A DNA stretch of 64,000 bases from Chryseosolibacter sp964493505 (lineage in GTDB: Bacteria; Bacteroidota; Bacteroidia; Cytophagales; Cyclobacteriaceae). This document shows, in pieces, positions 26,072-32,660 of this stretch; position 1 is the first letter of the stretch; each line of letters begins with the position of its first letter. The stretch covers positions 62,001 to 126,000 of the forward strand of contig CAZBNP010000009.1 in the NCBI GenBank assembly GCA_964493505.1, given 5' to 3'. The translations under genes were made by a program, and so were the position numbers. Under the pieces are notes generated by a model. That model made no database searches and was not told the origin of the DNA. It was given only the letters and a program-made list of their open reading frames with translations.

Positions 26072-27567
26072 AGAGCGATCGTTATTTCCTTCAAAAATTT
26101 CTCCGCTTTGGTCATATCGTCATGCAGGACACGGTCGTCTTCAATAAACGGGATATTCAGGCGGAAAGTATCGACAAGCGTTTCCAGATAAGGAGACGTG
26201 CGGAGGGGGCGTCGAAAGGTGAGCGCCTGGGCGGCGGTCAGCAATTCGATGGCGAGGATTGCGTACACATTGTTCACAACCCGGTATGCTTTCGTGGCGG
26301 CGTTCGCGCCCATGCTGACGTGGTCTTCCTGGCCGTTGGAACTTACAATCGAATCGATTGATGCGGGTGTACACAGTTGCTTGTTCTGGCTTACCAGCGA
26401 TGCCGCTGTGTATTGCGGGATCATCAGTCCGGAGTTAATACCGGGATTCGCCACCAGGTAGTTTGGCAATTCGCGCGAGCCGGAGATCAACTGGTAGGTT
26501 CGGCGTTCGGAGATGTTGCCGAGTTCACTTAAGGCGATGGCGAGAAAATCCAACCCCAATGCCAGTGGTTGTCCGTGGAAGTTACCCGCCGAGATAATCT
26601 GATCGTCGTCAGGAAAGATATTCGGGTTGTCGGTAACGCTGTTTACCTCGGTCAGGAATATATCGGATACATAGTCGATAGTATTGGCGCTCGCGCCGTG
26701 TACCTGCGGAATGCATCGGAAGCAGTAAGGATCCTGTACGTGTTTTTTGTGCTGCGCGATGAGATCACTTCCTTCGAGCAAGGCGAGTATTTGCTTTGCC
26801 ACTTCTCCCTGACCGCGTTGTGGGCGTATAGCATGCACGCAGGGCAGGAACGGCTCGGGGCGTCCGTCGAATACATCCAGCGACAGCGCGCCTATGATAT
26901 TACTCAGTTTCTGTATGCGATGGGCGTGCAGGCTGCACCATACGCCATACGCGCCCATAAACTGAGTGCCGTTCAAGAGTGCCAGGCCTTCCTTTGCCTT
27001 GAAATGTACGCGTTCCCATTGGAGTCTTTGGTTTACGTCGTCAGCGGCCTGGATTGCACCTTCGTACGAAACACTCCCCAGCCCGATCAGCGGCAGTGAC
27101 AGGTGGGCCAGCGGCGCGAGATCGCCGGAGGCGCCGAGTGATCCCATCTCGAAAACCTGTGGGAGCACGTTGTGGTTGAACATTTCGGCAAGTCTTTCGA
27201 CTGTCGTGAGCTGTGCCCCGGAATAGCCATACGATAATGACTGGATCTTCAGGAAGAGCATGAGCTTTACGATCGCATCGGGTATTGGCGGTCCGGCTCC
27301 GCAGGCGTGCGACTTGACGAGATTCTCCTGGAGCTTTTCCAGCTGATCGCTGGAGATATTCCTGTTATACAGCGAGCCAAACCCGGTGTTGACACCGTAG
27401 ATAGGTTTCTGGGCATTCTTGATCTTCTCATCGAGGTACTCGCGGCAGCGAACTATATTCCGCCGTGCTTCTTCTGAAAGTTCGAGGGAAACATCTCCGT
27501 GAACTATCCGCTCCATATCTGCGAGAGATAGCTTTTTAGAGGATATATAGTGAGACACTCGCGACAT
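26068..27567 (-). CDS. hutH: Histidine ammonia-lyase
   Basis: HutH deaminates L-histidine to urocanate. The 499-residue protein carries the self-cyclising MIO triad Ala146-Ser147-Gly148 in GSLGASGDLAPLAHLS, the catalytic Tyr in YGVNTGFG, the substrate-contact His in NLVKSHACGAG and the Glu of GQEDHVSM that marks histidine rather than tyrosine or phenylalanine specificity. The ATG at 27565-27567 is used rather than the TTG just before it. No hutU, hutI or hutG gene is nearby, so the rest of the pathway lies elsewhere or is absent. It lies 50 bases downstream of hisS. Confidence 0.93.
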   Translation of the reverse strand: MSRVSHYISSKKLSLADMERIVHGDVSLELSEEARRNIVRCREYLDEKIKNAQKPIYGVNTGFGSLYNRNISSDQLEKLQENLVKSHACGAGPPIPDAIVKLMLFLKIQSLSYGYSGAQLTTVERLAEMFNHNVLPQVFEMGSLGASGDLAPLAHLSLPLIGLGSVSYEGAIQAADDVNQRLQWERVHFKAKEGLALLNGTQFMGAYGVWCSLHAHRIQKLSNIIGALSLDVFDGRPEPFLPCVHAIRPQRGQGEVAKQILALLEGSDLIAQHKKHVQDPYCFRCIPQVHGASANTIDYVSDIFLTEVNSVTDNPNIFPDDDQIISAGNFHGQPLALGLDFLAIALSELGNISERRTYQLISGSRELPNYLVANPGINSGLMIPQYTAASLVSQNKQLCTPASIDSIVSSNGQEDHVSMGANAATKAYRVVNNVYAILAIELLTAAQALTFRRPLRTSPYLETLVDTFRLNIPFIEDDRVLHDDMTKAEKFLKEITIAL

Positions 27568-27617
27568 CAATGATAGATTGGTTGTTCCGGCGCCGGACTA
27601 AAAAGATGCACCGAGCG

Positions 27618-28988
27618 TTACGGGCGTTGTGTCAGGCGCTGAATGATCGCTTCAAGATAAAGCTTTTCCTGTTCACCGGTTTCGAGATTCTTAATCGCGA
27701 TCAACCCGGAGGCTATTTCTTCGGAGCCGATGACCAGGGCGAATGAGATCTGTTTCCTGTTAGCGAAGTCGAGCTGTTTCTTGATCTTTGCCTGATCGGG
27801 ATAGATCTCAGAAGCGATTCCCGCGGCGCGAAGTGAACTCAGCACACCGAGTCCGTACCGGAAGCTTTCGTCGTCGAAGTGACAGACGAGGGTGCTTGAA
27901 GCGGCATGGGTGCTTTTCGGAAAGAGTTTCAACTCCTCCATCGCATCGTAGATCCTGTCGACACCGAAGGAGAATCCTACACCCGAAAGGTTGTCTTTAT
28001 CTCCGAAAGCGGCGGTCAGGTTGTCGTAGCGCCCGCCTCCGCTTACACTGCCGATCGCGACGTTGTTGATCTTTACTTCGAAGATACACCCCGTGTAGTA
28101 GCTAAGTCCCCGTGCGAGGGGGATGTCGAACTCCACGCGGGATTCATCGCCGGAGAGTGAGCGGACGAGCTCGAAGACCTGGCGAATATCGCTGATCCCT
28201 TTTGCGCCTGACTGGCTTTGGCTGAACTCATTTTCGAGGGCTTGCAGCTTTTCTGTGTTGGTACCCCGGAGGTCGAGGACGCGGAACAGTGTCGAAAGGC
28301 TTTCGTCGATAAAACCTTTTGCCAGCAACTCTTCCCTTACTTTTTCCGGTCCTATCTTGTCGAGTTTGTCGATGGCGACGAACAGCGGAACCTCGCTGCC
28401 TTGTGCGCCGATGAGCTCAGCCACACCGTTGAGTACGCCGCGGTGGTTGAGTTTGATCGTGTAGTCTGCGATCCCGAGATTTTTGAACGCTGTTGTGATC
28501 ATCAGTATGATCTCCGCTTCACAGACGAGTGAATCGGTTCCCACCACGTCGGCATCGCATTGGTAGAATTCGCGATAACGTCCTTTTTGCGGTCGGTCGG
28601 CCCGCCACACGGGTTGGATCTGATAGCGTTTGAAGGGGAACGACACCTCGTTCCGGTTCATGACCACGTATCGGGCGAACGGAACCGTGAGGTCATAGCG
28701 CAGGCCTTTTTCGGCTATCCGGGGGGAAAGGGAGCGGTGATCACGTGCTTCGTTGTCTGGCACATCTTTCAGGAAGTCGCCTGAATTGAGTATTCTGAAC
28801 AGCAGTTGGTCACCTTCGTCGCCGTATTTGCCCGTTAGCGTCGACAGGTTTTCCATGGCGGGTGTCTCCAGAGGCTGGAAGCCGAAAGTTTGGAATACCT
28901 TCCTGATGGTATCGAAGATAAACTGGCGTTTCGCCATCGTTGCGGGGCCGAAATCCCGCGTTCCTTTCGGTAAAGTGGGTCTCTCCAT
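27618..28988 (-). CDS. hisS: Histidyl-tRNA synthetase
   Basis: A class II synthetase of 456 residues charging tRNA-His. Motif 1 lies near the PLETPAMENLSTLTGKYG segment, motif 2 is YREFYQCDADVVG, the histidine-specific loops are LRYDLTVPFARYV and ARGLSYYTGCIFEV, and motif 3 is GVGFSFGVDRIYD. A C-terminal anticodon-binding domain (last 95 residues) completes it. The ATG at 28986-28988 (MERPTLPKGTRDFGP) is the conserved start. It leads the minus-strand hisS-hutH-T9SS cargo series. Confidence 0.96.
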   Translation of the reverse strand: MERPTLPKGTRDFGPATMAKRQFIFDTIRKVFQTFGFQPLETPAMENLSTLTGKYGDEGDQLLFRILNSGDFLKDVPDNEARDHRSLSPRIAEKGLRYDLTVPFARYVVMNRNEVSFPFKRYQIQPVWRADRPQKGRYREFYQCDADVVGTDSLVCEAEIILMITTAFKNLGIADYTIKLNHRGVLNGVAELIGAQGSEVPLFVAIDKLDKIGPEKVREELLAKGFIDESLSTLFRVLDLRGTNTEKLQALENEFSQSQSGAKGISDIRQVFELVRSLSGDESRVEFDIPLARGLSYYTGCIFEVKINNVAIGSVSGGGRYDNLTAAFGDKDNLSGVGFSFGVDRIYDAMEELKLFPKSTHAASSTLVCHFDDESFRYGLGVLSSLRAAGIASEIYPDQAKIKKQLDFANRKQISFALVIGSEEIASGLIAIKNLETGEQEKLYLEAIIQRLTQRP

Positions 28989-29359
28989 GTCCTTTCCTTG
29001 CTTTTTCCCGTTGATTACAATGCGCGGCAAGTTAGACGGGTCTCTTTAATTCTGCTAAAATTTCTCGGTTTTCCGGACATGATTTTTACAGCCGATATGT
29101 TTAATTTCACGGTAAGAAAGCCCTCTGGTGTGAATGACATGCATAAAGAACGGTTAGGTTTAACCTTGAGATACTCATGCTACTTACCTTATTGTTCATA
29201 ACCATCGGAGGCGGCGCGCTGTCGATCATTGTTCCCCTGATAATGGGTATCGTTTATTATGCCAGGAAAACTACCGTCCTGACCGGGAAGAGCGTGAGAA
29301 CCGGGAAAAGGTTTGAAACGGACTTTCCATCGCAGAATCTGACAATTTTCGCCCGCCTT
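28989..29359. other. Intergenic region without recognisable gene
   Basis: About 370 bases lie between the divergent starts of hisS and the promoter of the small basic protein. One open frame (29177-29422, plus) is hydrophobic, but it runs over a good promoter and the start of the next gene and has no recognisable motif, so I do not call it. No tRNA, strong hairpin or repeat is visible. Confidence 0.5.
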
Positions 29360-29400
29360 TTTGCTTTCCCGCTCCAATCTCTTATTTTTGCGCTTCCTTT
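29360..29400 (+). promoter_or_regulatory. Textbook promoter of the small basic protein gene
   Basis: TTTG (29360-29363) is followed by TATTTTTG (29393-29400). A second, better-spaced reading of the -33 element is hard to separate because the T run at 29358-29363 is long, and the spacer is somewhat above 20 bases by strict count. The -7 box is exact, and the ATG at 29413 lies 12 bases downstream, giving a leader of only about 6 bases. Confidence 0.6.
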
Positions 29401-29412
29401 AATAGAAATGCC

Positions 29413-29565
29413 ATGGCAGTAACCAGACTTAAGAGAAAAAACCGCAGAGATAAGGCAAAAGCCGCGGTAAGGCGTCAGACGCTGAAAATTCAGAATTTCC
29501 AGCCAGTCCTGAAAACAGTAGATGTAGAAAAGATCAAGGAAGAGTTCAAGGCGAAAAAGGCTTAG
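29413..29565 (+). CDS. Small basic conserved protein, function unknown
   Basis: A 50-residue protein (MAVTRLKRKNRRDKAKAAV at its start, ending FKAKKA). Seventeen residues are Lys or Arg, mostly in the first half, which looks unfolded or RNA-binding; the second half reads as one amphipathic helix (PVLKTVDVEKIKEEF). I recall similar small proteins in other Bacteroidota but cannot name a family. An exact TAnnTTTG box lies 12 bases upstream of the ATG and an intrinsic terminator about 24 bases past the stop, so it is a short single-gene transcript. A ribosome- or RNA-linked role is a guess from charge. Confidence 0.75.
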   Translation: MAVTRLKRKNRRDKAKAAVRRQTLKIQNFQPVLKTVDVEKIKEEFKAKKA

Positions 29566-29588
29566 TCTTTCTTAGAGATATATTGCGA

Positions 29589-29614
29589 AAAGTCCCGCCT
29601 AACGGTGGGACTTT
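29589..29614 (+). terminator. Intrinsic terminator after the small basic protein gene
   Basis: AAAGTCCCGCC-TAAC-GGTGGGACTTT forms an 11-bp stem with one G-T pair and a loop of 4 bases, followed by CTTATTTT. It lies 24 bases past the stop codon. Confidence 0.8.
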
Positions 29615-29642
29615 CTTATTTTCCGACCCATAACCTCACTTC

Positions 29643-30419
29643 ATGGCAGAACTTCACCTCGTAAATTGGAACGTAAACGGAATCAGGGCTATCGTCCGGA
29701 AAGACTTTGTCAAGGATATCAGACAACTTGCTCCGGATATATTGTGCCTTCAGGAAACAAAAGCGTCCGTCGAGGAGGTGAAATCGGCGCTCGTGCTGCT
29801 GCCCGAGTACAAAGCTGTTGTCAACTCCAGTAAAATGCGGAAGGGATACTCAGGAACGGCGATTCTGTCGAAGATTGAGCCGATCCGGGTTGTTTTCGAT
29901 ATGGATATCGAGGAACACGACCAGGAGGGCCGGGTGATCACGGCGGAGTTCGAAAGGTTTTTCCTGGTTACGGTGTACACTCCGAACTCCGGTCAGGGGT
30001 TGAAAAGGCTGGACTATCGCGAGAAATGGGATGAAGAGTTCAGGAAGTATGTAGTTGGCCTGGCAGCGAACAAGCCAGTTATTATCTGCGGCGACCTTAA
30101 TGTTGCCCACCAGCCTATCGATATCGCGCGGCCAAAGGAGAACTACAATAAATCAGCAGGCTACACGCAACGCGAAATCGACGGTTTTACCAAACTTCTG
30201 GAAGCGGGCTTTGTTGACACCTACCGCCGGTTCTATCCTGATACGGTGAAGTACACATACTGGAACGTCGTGTTCAATTCACGGGCACGCAACGTGGGAT
30301 GGCGTATTGATTATTTCCTCGTCACGGATTCGATCATCACCAACGTGCAGGATGCGATGGTGTATGACCACGTTCTCGGGTCGGACCATTGTCCCGTTGC
30401 ACTTAAAATTGAGTTGTAG
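29643..30419 (+). CDS. xth: Exodeoxyribonuclease III / AP endonuclease
   Basis: Cuts DNA at abasic sites and degrades 3' ends in base-excision repair. The 258-residue protein has the full family set: WNVNGIRA, the catalytic Glu in LCLQETKAS, VYTPNSGQGLKRLDYR, CGDLNVAHQPIDIARPK, WRIDYFLV and the closing GSDHCPV with the catalytic Asp-His. Length and motifs are normal. It ends 40 bases before the convergent murA. Confidence 0.96.
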   Translation: MAELHLVNWNVNGIRAIVRKDFVKDIRQLAPDILCLQETKASVEEVKSALVLLPEYKAVVNSSKMRKGYSGTAILSKIEPIRVVFDMDIEEHDQEGRVITAEFERFFLVTVYTPNSGQGLKRLDYREKWDEEFRKYVVGLAANKPVIICGDLNVAHQPIDIARPKENYNKSAGYTQREIDGFTKLLEAGFVDTYRRFYPDTVKYTYWNVVFNSRARNVGWRIDYFLVTDSIITNVQDAMVYDHVLGSDHCPVALKIEL

Positions 30420-30435
30420 GGTTGCTGGGTTGCCT
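30419..30435. repeat. Short GGGTTGC tandem repeat
   Basis: GGGTTGCTGGGTTGCC overlaps the stop of xth and runs into the space before murA: two copies of GGGTTGC separated by one base. The related CCGCAACCCGCAACCCG occurs in inverse orientation upstream of murA at 31819-31835. Confidence 0.45.
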
Positions 30436-30459
30436 AGGTTTGGAGGGGCATAAGCTCCG

Positions 30460-31761
30460 CTACGCTCTGGTAATATCCGCACCGAGGGCCCGCAGACGGG
30501 TATCGATATTCTGGTAACCCCGGTCTATCTGGTCGATGTTGGATATTTCGCTTTCACCCTGCGCTGAGAGGGCGGCGATGAGAAGTGCTACTCCTGCCCG
30601 GATATCGGGCGACGCCATCTTGATGCCGCGCAGGCGCTGCTTGCGGTCAAGGCCGATGACAGTAGCTCTGTGAGGATCGCAGAGGATGATTTGTGCACCC
30701 ATGTCTATGAGTTTGTCGACAAAGAACAACCTGCTTTCGAACATTTTCTGGTGAACGAGCACAGTGCCCTTTGCCTGTACGGCGGTAACCAGGACAATAC
30801 TCAACAAGTCGGGTGTAAAACCCGGCCACGGCGCATCGGCAACCGTGAGTATGGAACCATCGATGAACGACTCAATTTCGTAATGTTCCTGGAAGGGCAC
30901 GTGAATGTCGTCGCCTCTGAATTCGAGTTTGATTCCGAGACGGCGGAAGATTTCCGGGATTATGCCCAGCATATCGATGCGGCAGTTCTTGATGGTGATC
31001 TCCGACTGCGTCATCGCGGCAAGTCCGATGAAGCTGCCGATCTCGATCATGTCAGGAAGCAACGTATGCTCGGTGCCTTTCAGCTTTGTTACGCCTTCAA
31101 TGGTGAGCAGATTGGATCCTATGCCACTGATCTTTGCGCCCATCCGGTTCAGCATCAGGCAGAGTTGCTGGAGGTAGGGTTCGCATGCCGCGTTGTAGAT
31201 GTTTGTAGTTCCGCTGGCGAGCACGGCAGCCATCACGATGTTGGCTGTCCCTGTAACCGAAGCTTCATCCAGGAGCATGTAAGCTCCTTTCAGTTCCGAC
31301 GCGTCGATGGTGAACACATGGTCGGCTGCATCGAAGTTGAATTTTGCTCCGAGCTTTTGGAAACCGAGGAAGTGGGTGTCAAGTCGTCTCCGGCCAATTT
31401 TGTCGCCACCGGGTTTAGGCATCGTCGCTTTTCCGAAGCGCGCCAGTACGGGACCCAGCAGCATAACCGACCCGCGAAGGGATGATGCTTTCTTCCGGTA
31501 CTCGTCGCTTTCGAGAAAGGCGGTGTTGACATGGGAGGCTGTAAATCGCCATGATTCTGTTCCGAGGCTTTCGACCTTCACACCCAGCGCGCTCAACAGT
31601 TCAATGAGTTTATTGACGTCAAGGATATTGGGAACGTTGTGAATGGTAACGGGATCTTCTGTCAGGAGGGTGGCGCTGAGTATCTGCAGTGCTTCATTCT
31701 TGGCGCCTTGTGGTATGATTTCTCCTTTAAGCCGCTTTCCTCCCTGGATATTAAAAACCAT
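30460..31761 (-). CDS. murA: UDP-N-acetylglucosamine 1-carboxyvinyltransferase MurA (Asp form)
   Basis: MurA transfers enolpyruvate from PEP to UDP-GlcNAc, the first committed step of peptidoglycan synthesis. The 433-residue EPSP-synthase-like protein has the expected NEAL near the start (QGAKNEALQILSA), LRGSVMLLGPVLARFG and GIRRG-type end (DIRAGVALLIAALSAQG). The position of the usual fosfomycin-targeted Cys (PGGC in E. coli) is Asp120 here (PGGDKIGRRR), as in naturally fosfomycin-tolerant MurA of mycobacteria and Chlamydia. The ATG at 31759-31761 is chosen over a longer frame that reads through a repeat. It lies downstream of DUF4290 on the same strand. Confidence 0.96.
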   Translation of the reverse strand: MVFNIQGGKRLKGEIIPQGAKNEALQILSATLLTEDPVTIHNVPNILDVNKLIELLSALGVKVESLGTESWRFTASHVNTAFLESDEYRKKASSLRGSVMLLGPVLARFGKATMPKPGGDKIGRRRLDTHFLGFQKLGAKFNFDAADHVFTIDASELKGAYMLLDEASVTGTANIVMAAVLASGTTNIYNAACEPYLQQLCLMLNRMGAKISGIGSNLLTIEGVTKLKGTEHTLLPDMIEIGSFIGLAAMTQSEITIKNCRIDMLGIIPEIFRRLGIKLEFRGDDIHVPFQEHYEIESFIDGSILTVADAPWPGFTPDLLSIVLVTAVQAKGTVLVHQKMFESRLFFVDKLIDMGAQIILCDPHRATVIGLDRKQRLRGIKMASPDIRAGVALLIAALSAQGESEISNIDQIDRGYQNIDTRLRALGADITRA

Positions 31762-31818
31762 CGGATCGTCGTGAATCTTAAATTTAAACTGAACTAAAAA
31801 CCCGTCTTCGCTAAGGCT

Positions 31819-31838
31819 CCGCAACCCGCAACCCGAAA
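31819..31838. repeat. Short GCAACCC tandem repeat upstream of murA
   Basis: CCGCAACCCGCAACCCGAAAT lies between the DUF4290 stop and the murA start; GCAACCC occurs twice, 7 bases apart. It is non-coding. Confidence 0.45.
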
Positions 31839-31839
31839 T

Positions 31840-32541
31840 TTACTGATCCCTGCGTTTGCGAAAGTTTCCGGCTCCTTTGTGGCCTCCGCCTTTGTTGAAC
31901 TGACGGTGACCATTTCCTCCCTGATGACGAGAGTGGTGGGTGCCACCTTGCTGCGGTTTTGTTTTCTTGCGCTCTTTGTAGAGTTTCTCGAAGAGATTAT
32001 CTTCCCTCACTTTCTCGATTGTCATCTCGAGCGCACCGCCAGACATTTCCTGTATGTCTTTCAGGATAACTGAATCGTCCAGTGTCTCTTTGTTCCAGTT
32101 GGAGTAGAAGGTTTTCATCAGTTTGCCGAGATAGATGATAGCATCCTGGCGTTCCTGCGGATCTTCTTTTTTCAGTGCTTCTTTCACAAGCTTTTCGATG
32201 TTCTTGCCGTAGTGTTTGAAGCGTACCTGGCTTTGTGGATAATCCACGCGATCGGGTTTCTTGAACAGAATATCACGTTCCGGTTTTGGATAGGGTCCGT
32301 TGATATCCAGGTTGAAGTCGGCGATGATATAAAGGTCATCCCATACCCGCTGCGGATCTTCCGGCTGATCCTTGATTGTTGGCGTGAGCTGTTTGATAAG
32401 TTCGATCAGCGTGTACGACAGATCGGTTCTTTTTTCCTGGTCCGGGATTGTACGGATATAGTCTACCAGTTTTTGCACGTTGCGGCCGTACTCCTTGAGG
32501 ATAAGCGGAGGCCTTTCGGTATTATATTCTCCTATGGTCAT
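31840..32541 (-). CDS. DUF4290 family protein
   Basis: A 233-residue protein matching the DUF4290 family, which is confined to Bacteroidota: MTIGEYNTERPPLILKEYGRN at the start, two helical repeats of the pattern YGRNVQKLVDYIRTI / YGKNIEKLVKEALK, and a C-terminal tail rich in Gly, His, Arg and Lys (about residues 190-233) that is probably disordered and may bind nucleic acid. Function is unknown. It is the promoter-proximal gene before murA, from a good TAAATTTG promoter about 77 bases upstream. Confidence 0.9.
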   Translation of the reverse strand: MTIGEYNTERPPLILKEYGRNVQKLVDYIRTIPDQEKRTDLSYTLIELIKQLTPTIKDQPEDPQRVWDDLYIIADFNLDINGPYPKPERDILFKKPDRVDYPQSQVRFKHYGKNIEKLVKEALKKEDPQERQDAIIYLGKLMKTFYSNWNKETLDDSVILKDIQEMSGGALEMTIEKVREDNLFEKLYKERKKTKPQQGGTHHSRHQGGNGHRQFNKGGGHKGAGNFRKRRDQ

Positions 32542-32617
32542 GTGGTATAATTGTCTTAAGTCGATTGCCGGTAGCCAGGTTGGAAGGTGCTACCTGAAAT
32601 TTAAAGGGGTTATCCGA

Positions 32618-32648
32618 CAAATTTAGTTGATTAATTGATACGCTCCAA
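32618..32648 (-). promoter_or_regulatory. Promoter of DUF4290-murA
   Basis: Minus-strand TTG (32646-32648) is followed after 20 bases by TAAATTTG (32618-32625), an exact -7 box with ideal spacing. It lies between the DUF4290 start and the end of the helicase gene. Confidence 0.7.
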
Positions 32649-32660
32649 CCGGTCGAACAG

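Noticed and set aside
26068..27567. Tyrosine ammonia-lyase of flexirubin synthesis
   Set aside because: The substrate site has the Glu of GQEDHVSM and His of SHACGAG expected for histidine, and no pigment genes are near.
29177..29422. An 81-codon hydrophobic open frame upstream of the small basic protein
   Set aside because: It spans the -7 promoter box at 29393 and the start of the next gene, and has no family-like features.
30670..31485. A 271-codon open frame on the plus strand opposite murA
   Set aside because: Antisense to a complete MurA with intact motifs; the protein composition (many Cys, His and Glu) is typical of a shadow frame.
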